This document shows, piece by piece, positions 7,926 through 15,748 of a stretch of 64,000 nt of DNA. Every line of letters begins with the position of its first letter. The stretch's first letter is position 1. Source of the stretch: Clostridium sp. UBA4548. GTDB lineage: Bacteria > Bacillota > Clostridia > Clostridiales > Clostridiaceae. The stretch is from assembly GCF_002387895.1 (NCBI RefSeq), contig NZ_DGLI01000044.1, positions 311,709 to 375,708 of the forward strand, given 5' to 3'. The notes under the pieces are model-generated. The model made no database searches. It saw nothing but the letters and a program-made list of their open reading frames with translations, and had not been told where the DNA came from. The translations under genes were made by a program, and so were the position numbers.

Positions 7926-9347
7926 CTATACAAAGTTCAAAATTTCAATTGCGTCCTTGATTGTCTTTTCCATAGCCTCTCTGCCATAATCATCAACTAG
8001 CCTTCTATCTTTCGGATTGTGGGTTAAGCAGGCGGCCCCGCCTATACACCCATCGTTGCAAGCCATGCCTTCAATAAAGTTTTCTTTTAATACACCTTTA
8101 CTAGCTTTTAAAAGTGCAATTCTACATTCTTCAATTCCACTACAAGAAATTGGAGAAGCTTTAAAATCTGTTACCCCTTGCTCTTTTAGAGCCTCCACTA
8201 CTGCATCTGATAAACCACCACTTCTTGCAAAAATTCTTCCAAAGTAAGAGGCATTATCTAGAACATCATTTGGTAGCTTTGAAAGATTAATATTTCTACT
8301 ATCAAATAGCGCTTGAAGCTCTTCAAAGGTTAAAACCACATCTACATATTGTTTAACTCTATGTTTTTTAACTTCAGCTTTCTTTGCAGTGCAAGGTCCA
8401 ATAAATATAACCTTACTATCAGGGTGAATTCTTTTAATATATTTTCCGATTTCAGCCATGGGGGATAGATTATGAGAAATATGTTCCTCTAAATTAGGAA
8501 AATTTTTCTCAATGTAAGCTACAAAGGCAGGACAACAAGAACTAGTTAAGAATTCTTTTTCTACCAGTTCCTTAGCTTCCTTGTGGGCCACCATGTCCGC
8601 ACCAAGGGCTACCTCTACAACATTGTAAAACCCTAGCTGTTTAAGTCCTGAAACTACTTGACCTATGTTAGCATTTTGAAATTGTCCTGTAATAGACGGA
8701 GCAATAATTGCATAAATTTTATTTTCACCATTGCTCTCTCGTAGAAGTTTTATGGCCTCAAGTATATAGGATTTATCCATAACAGCACCAAAAGGGCATT
8801 GATATACACAAGCACCACAGGCAATACATTTGGACTCATCAATATGAGCTTTTTTATTTTCATCCATAGAAATAGCATGGACCTTACAGGCATTTTCACA
8901 GGGTCGAACACTTTTTATAATTGCATTATATTGACAAGCATTTAAACATTTCCCACAGCTAATACATTTTTTATGATCTATAACTGCTTTATGAGAAACA
9001 AAGGAAATAGCACCTCTCGGACAAGCATTTTCACATCTATGAGCAATGCAGCCTCTGCAAGCAGGGCCAACAGAAAATTCAGTGATAGGACACTCGTCAC
9101 AAGCTATATCTAAAACTTCAATTACATTGGGATTATTTTTATCTCCACCCATAGCAAGTTTTATACGTTCATTTAAAATAGCACGCTCTTTATAAATACA
9201 ACAACGAATAGAAGGTTCTGGACCTGGTACAATTTTTTTAGGTATATCTAGCATTCCACCCTCTAAATTATCCTCAAAAGCAAGCTTTGCAACTTCTTTT
9301 AACACATCATATTTAAGAGCTTGAACATTAGTATCAAATAATCTCAT
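7926..9347 (-). CDS. ferredoxin-rich [FeFe] hydrogenase (group B-like)
   Basis: This 473-residue protein has an N-terminal Cys-rich part with several ferredoxin-type motifs (CISCGKCLNAC and CIACGACVYQC near residues 128-184), then the H-cluster domain. The three H-cluster signatures are TSSCCPAF, GPCTAKKAE and EGMACNDGCIGG, in the correct order, so the active site looks complete. The L1 and L3 signatures are atypical (CCPAF, ACNDGC), as in the monomeric group B enzymes whose physiological role is unsettled. I chose the ATG at 9347 because AGGAGG lies 7 nt upstream; the in-frame ATG at 9365 overlaps that site and the upstream gene. It is the last gene of the four-gene operon. Confidence 0.8.
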   Translation of the reverse strand: MRLFDTNVQALKYDVLKEVAKLAFEDNLEGGMLDIPKKIVPGPEPSIRCCIYKERAILNERIKLAMGGDKNNPNVIEVLDIACDECPITEFSVGPACRGCIAHRCENACPRGAISFVSHKAVIDHKKCISCGKCLNACQYNAIIKSVRPCENACKVHAISMDENKKAHIDESKCIACGACVYQCPFGAVMDKSYILEAIKLLRESNGENKIYAIIAPSITGQFQNANIGQVVSGLKQLGFYNVVEVALGADMVAHKEAKELVEKEFLTSSCCPAFVAYIEKNFPNLEEHISHNLSPMAEIGKYIKRIHPDSKVIFIGPCTAKKAEVKKHRVKQYVDVVLTFEELQALFDSRNINLSKLPNDVLDNASYFGRIFARSGGLSDAVVEALKEQGVTDFKASPISCSGIEECRIALLKASKGVLKENFIEGMACNDGCIGGAACLTHNPKDRRLVDDYGREAMEKTIKDAIEILNFV

Positions 9348-9358
9348 GATTCTACCTC

Positions 9359-10531
9359 CTAACATAAGCTTATTTTAACTTTTTTATCCATTTTCATTAA
9401 AAGACTTTTTAGTTCTCTTATAAATTCCATTTTTATTGATGAATTAATCTGCATACCATCTATTTCATGACCAGGATTAATTGCTTTACCAATAAAGAAA
9501 TTTATATCTGTAGCTTCCTCAAAGAGCAACTTGGCAAGTAGAGAAGCACCATCAGTTTTATTCTCTAAATCAAGGGAAATTTTACTATCCTCTAAGTACT
9601 TTCTACCTAGTTCTACTACCTTACCAAGGGTAATAACTCCTTCAGTAACTAAATCTACACCCTCTATGTGGGCAATGGCAGGTATTTCTTCATTCTGGGA
9701 ATTAGCAACTATTTTTATAGGTTTATTTAAATAGTTACTAACCATTTTTGAGGTACTCCCACCACATACTATCTTTTTACCTACCTTAGAAAAAAATAGT
9801 TTTAGTATTATATTATCCTCTTCTTTTTTCTCAGGAGGGCCTATAATAAGGTTTACTACCTGTCTTTTTCTTATCTTAAATACTGCAACCGTTGAGTCAT
9901 CCTGAGGAGTACCAAGAGATAAATCCATGCAGGCATCAGCAATGGTGGAGGCCATTCTTTGGGGTGACATATTAGGTGTATACCATAGTTCTATATATTT
10001 AATAACTTCATCACGCTTCCAACCATTTGTAGTAACTCGCCCTAGACCAGCACTAGTAATGCCATCTGTAAGTAAAATAACCATATCTCCAACTTGGAGT
10101 TTTATATTGCTTTCATAGATTTCTTTTTCTCCAATAATCTTGCAGGTGGAGGAATAGGAATAATTTTTACCCTCTCTCACTATAATTGCAGTAGGATTAT
10201 CAAACTGACCTAAATAAGCATTATTGTCATAGTGATAAAATTGAAATATTGTAAAGGTGGAATAAGCAAGATTTCTAACCTTACATACAGGTAAGGTTTT
10301 TGCTACAGTATGCACGCTATGTTCAATAGACATATTTCCAGCCATCATGGTACTTAAAATTTTCGAAGTTAGTGTGGCCAAGATATTTGCTTTAATTCCA
10401 CTACCAAGTCCATCAGAAAGTACAATTGTGGTGGTATCCTCCTTCTTTACCATGGTATAATAATCTCCACAAATCTTTTCACCATGCTTATTGAGGCTTA
10501 CAAATCCACACTCCATAAATATGTTTTTCAC
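9359..10531 (-). CDS. SpoIIE/PP2C-type serine phosphatase
   Basis: This 390-residue protein has an N-terminal PP2C-like phosphatase domain with SDGLGSG near residue 39 (metal-binding Asp), LTDGI near 154 and the closing QDDSTVAVF near 216. The second half (about 225-390) has no family I can name. It is predicted to dephosphorylate a protein partner on Ser/Thr. It starts with GTG, whose last bases overlap the TAG of the upstream hydrogenase gene (TAGTG), with GAGGAGG in that gene's 3' end, so translation is coupled. Being coupled to a PAS-containing hydrogenase places it in the phosphatase-linked (C3-type) arrangement known for sensory [FeFe] hydrogenases. Confidence 0.85.
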   Translation of the reverse strand: MKNIFMECGFVSLNKHGEKICGDYYTMVKKEDTTTIVLSDGLGSGIKANILATLTSKILSTMMAGNMSIEHSVHTVAKTLPVCKVRNLAYSTFTIFQFYHYDNNAYLGQFDNPTAIIVREGKNYSYSSTCKIIGEKEIYESNIKLQVGDMVILLTDGITSAGLGRVTTNGWKRDEVIKYIELWYTPNMSPQRMASTIADACMDLSLGTPQDDSTVAVFKIRKRQVVNLIIGPPEKKEEDNIILKLFFSKVGKKIVCGGSTSKMVSNYLNKPIKIVANSQNEEIPAIAHIEGVDLVTEGVITLGKVVELGRKYLEDSKISLDLENKTDGASLLAKLLFEEATDINFFIGKAINPGHEIDGMQINSSIKMEFIRELKSLLMKMDKKVKISLC

Positions 10532-12219
10532 TAGTCTTCATCCTCCTCAAACATAGTGTTTTTTAACTCATTTAAGGCAACTTGTGTTTCAGCTGTGGTT
10601 TCACCAAGTAAAGAAGCGATTTCGTGAACAATACCTATTTGCTTTTCTAGTATTATATCAGCAATATTCTTTGCGTTATTTCTTGAAGCTAGAAGTTTTT
10701 CTCTCTTTAACTGTTTCTTAGTTATATCCTTCATTATGCAAATTACTACATGGCTATTTTTATCATACACTAGCAACTCTTCTATATATTTTTCATATTC
10801 TGCTAAATAAATCTTCTTGCTTATTCTACCTTCCTCTTTAGAAATTACATTGACAAAGTCAAACTCGTCCATAATTCTTGACACAGGTACACCGATAATA
10901 TCTTCACTTTTGGATATCCCAAAGATATTACAGGCAGCTCTATTAATTTGTTGAATCTTTAAATCCATATCCACAGCTAAAATTGCATTTGGAGTTGCAC
11001 TTATAATTTTGTCAGAGAAGGATTCTGCTTTACTCCTCATATAAGGAAGACACATGGTTATTTCGGCTTTACCAAAGTAAACAGCAATAGCTTTTTCTCT
11101 ACAGGTATGATATCCACAGGTGCCACAATTAAGTTCATCACTGAGACTATTTCTACCCATTTTTTTAAGTATAGCTGCAATATCACTTTTGCTAGGAGGA
11201 AGGTAAACAATCTCTTCACTCTTAATTTCCTTATAGAGATTCATATCTATGTTTAAATCATAATCACAGAAAGTTTCCCTATTAAAAGCAAGTTCCTCCA
11301 CCTTTATTTGTGCATTTATAAGATTTAATTTATTTTTACCTTTTGCAGGACCATTAACACAACTGCCATTGCAAGCACTCATTTCGATGAAGCAATTTTC
11401 AAAATTACCTTCCTCTATTTCATTAAGTGCATCAATACAATTATCTAGTCCGTCTATAGGAATGTATTTATAATTTGTATCTATATTCATGGTCCTAATT
11501 ATTCCACCAGCCACTGGAAAGAATCTAGATAAGTATTTTGAGGAGGGTATAGCCTCCGTGTTAATTACGTTAATCTGTTCTTCCTCAAGCCACTGATTGA
11601 GCTCATCAAAGGTCAAAGCTATATCTATTATTCCAGGATAGTTTTCAACCTCATCTTTTTTAGAAATACAAGGTCCGATAAACACCACCTGTGAATTGGG
11701 ATTCTCCTCTTTTATCAACTTTCCATGAGCTTGCATAGGAGATAAAACAGGGGCTAAATTTCTAAGAGTATTAGGATGATGCTTTTGAATTAACTTAACT
11801 ACTGTTGGACAACAAGAAGAAATTATTGTTTCCCCAGTGTTTTTAGCTATGAGTTTTTCATACTCACTCTTTACTAAAAATGCGCCTTGTGCAGTCTCAT
11901 AGGCCTCTGAAAAACCTAGTTTTTTTAATATATCTTTAAATTCTTCAAAGGTTGAAACATTGTAATTTGCAATAAAAGAAGGAGCAACACTAGCAATAAT
12001 ATCCTTATCTCCTCTAATTAAATTTTTAACAATTTCTAAGTCATTCCTAACTTCTTTAGCATCTTGAGGGCAGGTTAAAATACAGTTTCCACAAAGTATA
12101 CAGTCTCTTTCTAGGATTTGTGCCTGATGGTCCTTAACTTCAATAGATTTAACAGGACAATTCCTTACACACTTATAACAATTTTTACAATTAGCCTTTT
12201 TTAATTTTAAAATGCTCAT
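10531..12219 (-). CDS. PAS-containing sensory-type [FeFe] hydrogenase (group C3-like)
   Basis: This 562-residue protein has two N-terminal 4Fe-4S motifs (CKNCYKCVRNC, CILCGNCILTC), then an H-cluster domain with SSCCP at 134-138, GPCISKK at 182-188 and SACNGSC at 281-287. An extra Cys cluster (365, 368, 373, 390) and a PAS domain (about 405-500) follow, with a short helical C-terminus. No kinase domain is present. The protein probably senses H2 or redox state and passes the signal to the next gene, a SpoIIE-type phosphatase, with which it overlaps by one base. This matches the phosphatase-linked group C hydrogenases. The signal and target are inferred from context. Confidence 0.85.
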   Translation of the reverse strand: MSILKLKKANCKNCYKCVRNCPVKSIEVKDHQAQILERDCILCGNCILTCPQDAKEVRNDLEIVKNLIRGDKDIIASVAPSFIANYNVSTFEEFKDILKKLGFSEAYETAQGAFLVKSEYEKLIAKNTGETIISSCCPTVVKLIQKHHPNTLRNLAPVLSPMQAHGKLIKEENPNSQVVFIGPCISKKDEVENYPGIIDIALTFDELNQWLEEEQINVINTEAIPSSKYLSRFFPVAGGIIRTMNIDTNYKYIPIDGLDNCIDALNEIEEGNFENCFIEMSACNGSCVNGPAKGKNKLNLINAQIKVEELAFNRETFCDYDLNIDMNLYKEIKSEEIVYLPPSKSDIAAILKKMGRNSLSDELNCGTCGYHTCREKAIAVYFGKAEITMCLPYMRSKAESFSDKIISATPNAILAVDMDLKIQQINRAACNIFGISKSEDIIGVPVSRIMDEFDFVNVISKEEGRISKKIYLAEYEKYIEELLVYDKNSHVVICIMKDITKKQLKREKLLASRNNAKNIADIILEKQIGIVHEIASLLGETTAETQVALNELKNTMFEEDED

Positions 12220-12222
12220 ATG

Positions 12223-12468
12223 CTAATCAACCTTCTTTAAAACATATTTATCAAAAACCTCTGTTAAATTTTCCTTTGTTACGCCTGTTACAAGCTGTTC
12301 ATCCACTTTTATGGTTACTCCTGCTTTACAATAGCCAAGACAAAAGGCAACCTTAACCTTAACCTGACTATCTAAGTCTTTTTCAGTTATCATTGCCTTT
12401 AAATTATTCATTATTTCATAAGATCCTCTAACATGACAACTGCTGCCTATGCATACTAAAACATCCAT
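12223..12468 (-). CDS. thioredoxin-fold [2Fe-2S] protein (NuoE-like)
   Basis: This 81-residue protein has the Cys pattern of thioredoxin-like ferredoxins: Cys6-x4-Cys11 and Cys43-x3-Cys47 (CIGSSC, CLGYC). Such proteins bind one 2Fe-2S cluster and serve as NuoE-like or HymA-like electron-transfer subunits for hydrogenases. I chose the ATG at 12468 because AGGAGG is 7-8 nt upstream; the upstream in-frame ATG at 12498 would include the ribosome site. It is the first gene of the operon, 3 bp before the hydrogenase gene, and is probably its electron partner. Confidence 0.8.
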   Translation of the reverse strand: MDVLVCIGSSCHVRGSYEIMNNLKAMITEKDLDSQVKVKVAFCLGYCKAGVTIKVDEQLVTGVTKENLTEVFDKYVLKKVD

Positions 12469-12516
12469 TTTAAAGCCTCCTTTAGAATGTTTATTCATAA
12501 TTTTAACTAAAATTTA

Positions 12517-12575
12517 ACTACTGAAATTGATAAAACATTCACATTGTCTTCATTGTAACATTGAACTTCAGTAGT
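12517..12575. promoter_or_regulatory. paired half-sites in the LysR/hydrogenase divergent promoter
   Basis: ACTACTGAA (12517-12525) and TTCAGTAGT (12567-12575) form a perfect 9-bp inverted repeat separated by 41 bp in the 161-bp gap between the 2Fe-2S gene and the LysR gene. The right half-site lies in the -35/-10 spacer of the LysR promoter. Such geometry suits a LysR-type tetramer bound to two sites with DNA bending, with autorepression. Binding is inferred. Confidence 0.5.
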
Positions 12576-12589
12576 GGGTAATGTATAAT
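12561..12589 (+). promoter_or_regulatory. sigma-A-type promoter of the LysR gene
   Basis: TTGAAC (12561-12566), a 17-bp spacer and TATAAT (12584-12589) lie 41 bp before the chosen LysR start. Confidence 0.6.
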
Positions 12590-12629
12590 TTATATATCTA
12601 ATATGTTTAATAATGAATGGATGATAGTA

Positions 12630-13571
12630 ATGAATTTATTACACCTAAAATATATTGTAGAAGTTGAAAAGACTAACTCCATAACTAAGGCTGCTCAGAA
12701 TTTATTTATGGGACAACCTAATTTAAGCAGAGCTATTAAGGACCTTGAAAAGGAGATCGGAATAACTATTTTCAAGAGGACTGTTAAAGGGGTTGAACCC
12801 ACTAGAAAAGGTGCTGAGTTTTTATCCTATACAAAGGCAATTTTATCTCAAATTAATGAGTTAGAGTCTTTATATAAACCTTGTGAGTCTGATGTCATAG
12901 AATTTAATATGTCTGTGCCTAGGGCAACCTATGTTTCTGTTGCATTTTCTGAATTTCTTAACTCCTTTAAAGAGGAAAGGGCAATAAATATATTTTTCAA
13001 GGAAACAAACTCTATGGGAGCAATAAATGATGTGAATAACGGGGATTCTAATTTAGGAATTATTCGTTATCAAAAACTCTATGAAAGCTACTTTCTATCC
13101 TTTTTAAAGGATTCAGATTTAGAGTATGAACCCCTCTGGGAATTTGACTTGTGCTTGCTTATGTCAAAAGACCATCCTCTTGCTCACCATGAAGATATAC
13201 CTTATTATGACCTATGCGACTATACAGAGATTGTCCATGGAGATTTTCAGGTACCTTCGCTTTCTCCTAATGAACTTAAAAAGGATTTTAGAGCCAAGTT
13301 ACCTTCCAAACGGATTTATGTATATGAAAGAGGAAGTCAATTTGACTTATTACAAAGGGTAAAGGGTTCCTTTATGTGGGTATCTCCAATTCCCCAGGAT
13401 GTTTTGGACCATCAGAATATGATTTTGAGAAAATCTTCTGCTGGCTCATTAGTTAATAAGGATATTATAATTTATAAGCAAAATCATGTGTTTACACCCT
13501 ATGAAAAGTTGTTTATTAAAATGTTAAAGAACTTTACAAAAAATGAAAAAGCAACCTGTGGGTTCAGGTAA
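12630..13571 (+). CDS. LysR family transcriptional regulator
   Basis: This 313-residue protein has an N-terminal winged HTH (MNLLHLKYIVEVEKTNSITK, then AAQNLFMGQPNLSRAIKDLE) followed by a LysR substrate-binding domain from about residue 90. I chose the ATG at 12630, which gives the standard LysR N-terminus; an in-frame ATG at 12603 would add nine residues of no known kind. It is transcribed divergently from the hydrogenase operon, and its promoter contains one arm of a long inverted repeat, so it is the likely regulator of both. The inducer is unknown. The C-terminus reads normally but abuts an IS200 remnant, so a few terminal residues may have been replaced. Confidence 0.85.
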   Translation: MNLLHLKYIVEVEKTNSITKAAQNLFMGQPNLSRAIKDLEKEIGITIFKRTVKGVEPTRKGAEFLSYTKAILSQINELESLYKPCESDVIEFNMSVPRATYVSVAFSEFLNSFKEERAINIFFKETNSMGAINDVNNGDSNLGIIRYQKLYESYFLSFLKDSDLEYEPLWEFDLCLLMSKDHPLAHHEDIPYYDLCDYTEIVHGDFQVPSLSPNELKKDFRAKLPSKRIYVYERGSQFDLLQRVKGSFMWVSPIPQDVLDHQNMILRKSSAGSLVNKDIIIYKQNHVFTPYEKLFIKMLKNFTKNEKATCGFR

Positions 13572-13724
13572 ATACTCAGTTTCTCTGTGTTCATATAACT
13601 TTCTAAGAATTTTACCTATATGAACTTTAATTTTTCCATATATCACTTGCTTACGGTATTTTGGTGTAAAAACTATATGGTATTTACAATTCCACTTACT
13701 ATGTGCTAAACTTTAACTATCCAT
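13572..13724 (-). pseudogene. truncated IS200-type transposase (tnpA)
   Basis: The minus strand from the ATG at 13724 reads MDS, a stop (TAA), then SLAHSKWNCKYHIVFTPKYR and KQVIYGKIKVHIGKILRKLY. This is the N-terminus of IS200/IS605-family TnpA. The HUH motif and catalytic Tyr that lie further on are missing, because the fragment ends at the 3' end of the LysR gene. A premature stop at codon 4 also kills it. It marks an old insertion followed by deletion. Confidence 0.85.
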
Positions 13725-13732
13725 ACTGGATG

Positions 13733-13788
13733 ACCTCCTTCGTTATTGATACGGTTGGCGAACCTGTATCTATTTTAACAAAGGAGGT
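13733..13788 (-). promoter_or_regulatory. IS200 leader hairpin that masks the tnpA ribosome site
   Basis: The ribosome site AAGGAGGT (complement of 13733-13740) pairs with an upstream ACCTCCTT (complement of 13781-13788), and an inner stem GATACGGTT/AACCTGTATC closes the structure. Masking of the Shine-Dalgarno sequence is a known feature of IS200 leaders. The IS end extends to about 13795. Confidence 0.65.
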
Positions 13789-13808
13789 TTATTTTTTTCT
13801 ACTCATAG

Positions 13809-13985
13809 CTAAAAGCTTTTTAGAACCAAAGTTTGTCCCGTTGTATTGGTGATACAACGAAAAGCTGTATTTCCCATCCACTGTTCCTCATGAACAGGTA
13901 CAATTACTTTCTCGAAGGTTTTGCCTTCATTTTCAGTTCTATAATAACAATATGAATTCAGCGAGTATGAGTTAAAGGATGCAAT
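13809..13985 (-). pseudogene. C-terminal coding remnant, unidentified
   Basis: The minus strand has an open stretch of 58 codons with protein-like composition (for example VIVPVHEEQWMGNTAFRCIT) ending in TAG, with an in-frame stop just upstream and no start or ribosome site. The family is not recognised. It lies between the IS200 leader and a terminator, so it may be a gene cut by the insertion. Confidence 0.35.
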
Positions 13986-14017
13986 TTATTACTATTGAAT
14001 TAATATAACAAAAACTC

Positions 14018-14053
14018 AAAACAGCACCAACATCAAACTGTCAGTGCTGTTTT
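14018..14053. terminator. hairpin terminator, second copy of the 70-bp segment
   Basis: AAAACAGCAC (14018-14027) and GTGCTGTTTT (14044-14053) repeat the stem at 7688-7723. It follows the stop of the flavodoxin-like operon by 44 bp. Confidence 0.7.
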
Positions 14054-14096
14054 AATAAATTTTAATTTTTTAATGTTCTTTATTTACCATTGCATG

Positions 14097-14738
14097 TTAG
14101 AGATATGGTCTATCCAACCTTTTTTCATAGGCGTTATGCTTTTTCATTTCCCTATGCCAAAATATATTGTTTATACCTGACCTTGTAACCACTTTAAGAA
14201 TTCCAAGCATGGGCTGTTTTATCTCATAAGGCTTTCCAAGGTTATTAACCAGTTCTTTATGAAAAGCACCTGTTTCCTCATAAAAAGTACCTAAATCAGA
14301 AACCATTTTTAACACCTTCTTAAACATCTTTGGCATCATATAAGTAGCAGCAGCTTCTCCCTTGCAAGCTGTACCTAAATAGTTATAGTTAAGCTTTTTT
14401 GTAAAGCTCTCCAAATATCTTACAACAAATCTTTCCTGTGAGGTTTCTGTAAAACCAGCTTGAATAATAAAACCTAGAGACTTTCCTTCCACTGCAGGCT
14501 CCATAGCCTCGAAAAACTCCATTACAATTCCCGGCATGGCATGAATATAAAGAGGCATTATGATAATAACTGTATCAAAAGCTTTTATATACTTAGCTAG
14601 CTCCCCTTTATCACTATTTACTATATTCCTTATTTCACAAGGATTTTTCATATTATTTACAAAGTGCTGAGCAAAAATCAAGCTATTACAGTTTTTAGAA
14701 TCTCCTTTAGGTGAACCGTTTAGAATTAATGTTTTCAT
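14097..14738 (-). CDS. NAD(P)H-dependent FMN reductase-like flavoprotein
   Basis: This 213-residue protein has the flavodoxin-like start MKTLILNGSPKGDSKNCNSL, in which GSPKGDSKN forms the FMN phosphate loop, followed by alternating beta/alpha segments (TVIIIMPLYIHAMPG, KSLGFIIQAGF). It probably reduces quinones or other small acceptors using FMN. Its start codon overlaps the TGA of the upstream gene (ATGA), so the two are translated together. The second half is helical and basic. The substrate is unknown. The partner gene is also flavodoxin-like, suggesting a two-subunit or two-step oxidoreductase. Confidence 0.75.
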   Translation of the reverse strand: MKTLILNGSPKGDSKNCNSLIFAQHFVNNMKNPCEIRNIVNSDKGELAKYIKAFDTVIIIMPLYIHAMPGIVMEFFEAMEPAVEGKSLGFIIQAGFTETSQERFVVRYLESFTKKLNYNYLGTACKGEAAATYMMPKMFKKVLKMVSDLGTFYEETGAFHKELVNNLGKPYEIKQPMLGILKVVTRSGINNIFWHREMKKHNAYEKRLDRPYL

Positions 14739-15217
14739 AGCTGGCTCCCTCCTTCTGAAACAAATTCTTCAATAGGCTTTACAGTAACGTTTTTGTTATG
14801 AAACTGATAAAACACCCTATTTACATAGTCTACAAAAATCTTTCTGCTATCTTCGTCTTCAAATTCACCCTCATAATAAAACTCAATATCTGGATATTTT
14901 TCATACCTCTTTACATGCATGGATTCTCCTGTATCATAAGAGATATAGGGTAAATATAGTGGCAGCATTCTGTCAAACAAAGTTTTCAAATTGCTACTTA
15001 CAAAGCCCCTTGAAACCTTTGCAAGATATATAGCTTTATCAGCAGTTATATACTCGTGATAAAAATCCTCCAAGTCCTTAAAAGTGCATCTTCCTGGTGT
15101 TGTCCACCAACAGGTCCAACATCCAATACAGCCTTTAACCTTTCTTTCTGTAAAGTCCAATGTAAAAGCAGCTTCAACACTCATACTCTCCAATTCCTTG
15201 ATAACTACAGTCCTCAT
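14735..15217 (-). CDS. flavodoxin family protein with CxxCW motif
   Basis: This 160-residue protein carries GCIGCWTCWWTTPGRC (about residues 29-44), the signature of the NADPH-dependent FMN reductase-like clostridial flavoproteins. The usual N-terminal GSPR phosphate loop is absent; the protein starts MRTVVIKELESMSVEAAF, so FMN binding could be reduced or shared with the partner. The start has GGGGGGAGAG upstream. It is the first gene of a two-gene operon, with a 4-base overlap with the next. The missing loop is odd and may be a family trait rather than damage. Confidence 0.7.
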   Translation of the reverse strand: MRTVVIKELESMSVEAAFTLDFTERKVKGCIGCWTCWWTTPGRCTFKDLEDFYHEYITADKAIYLAKVSRGFVSSNLKTLFDRMLPLYLPYISYDTGESMHVKRYEKYPDIEFYYEGEFEDEDSRKIFVDYVNRVFYQFHNKNVTVKPIEEFVSEGGSQL

Positions 15218-15255
15218 TTTCTCTCCCCCCTAAAATTGTAACTTGACGCACCAAA

Positions 15256-15284
15256 AGCTGTAAAAACAATTAATTCTTACAGCT
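15256..15284. other. hairpin in the flavodoxin operon leader
   Basis: AGCTGTAA (15256-15263) and TTACAGCT (15277-15284) form a perfect 8-bp stem, 39 bp upstream of the start at 15217. There is no U-run on the minus strand. It may be an operator or a leader structure. The remaining gap to 15550 shows no gene. Confidence 0.35.
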
Positions 15285-15550
15285 CAAAATTATGATTATT
15301 TAATTTTAAACTCATTTGCCTTATATACAGTATACACTACATTTTAGTAATATATTACCATATCTTTAATTCACTTTATTATTGGCAATAGTTAACCATT
15401 AAAGTATTATTATCTACTATAAATTTTTGAACTTATTAATATTACTTAAATAAGCAATTTCTACCTATAGTTTTACTTAAATAAATATATTATAAGTAGG
15501 TGCCACAAATTACTCCACTTTCAGCACTCTTATACTTTAAAGATTATTTT

Positions 15551-15727
15551 AGGCATTTTCAAAAAATAAATAAGTCAGTATGTTTGTCTATTTTGAGTTA
15601 TACTACGTCAACAGAACCCTTTGATAGCACCACTATCTGCGGAACCTGCTTCCTTGTCTGCACAAGCTTGCTTGTGAACTCAAAATATCCTTCACATCTT
15701 TAACTTGTTATTTGTTTTCAAATGCCT
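15551..15727 (+). repeat. family A repeat, copy 2
   Basis: This 177-bp element begins AGGCATTTTCAAAAAATAAA and ends TTTGTTTTCAAATGCCT, so its ends are imperfect inverted repeats. An internal palindrome CACAAGCTTGCTTGTG is near 15660. It lies 21 bp beyond the stop of hscC, in the same orientation as copies 1 and 4. No open frame is present. Confidence 0.8.
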
Positions 15728-15748
15728 TATGTTCTCTTTTTATAACTT

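Noticed and set aside
10531..12219. PAS-hydrogenase as a catalytic H2-producing enzyme
   Set aside because: The N-terminal ferredoxin part is small, the H-cluster L3 motif (SACNGSC) is atypical, and it has PAS and phosphatase neighbours. These fit a sensor rather than a bulk hydrogenase.
15500..15703. 67-codon plus-strand frame
   Set aside because: It is family A repeat sequence read in frame and is not preserved between copies.
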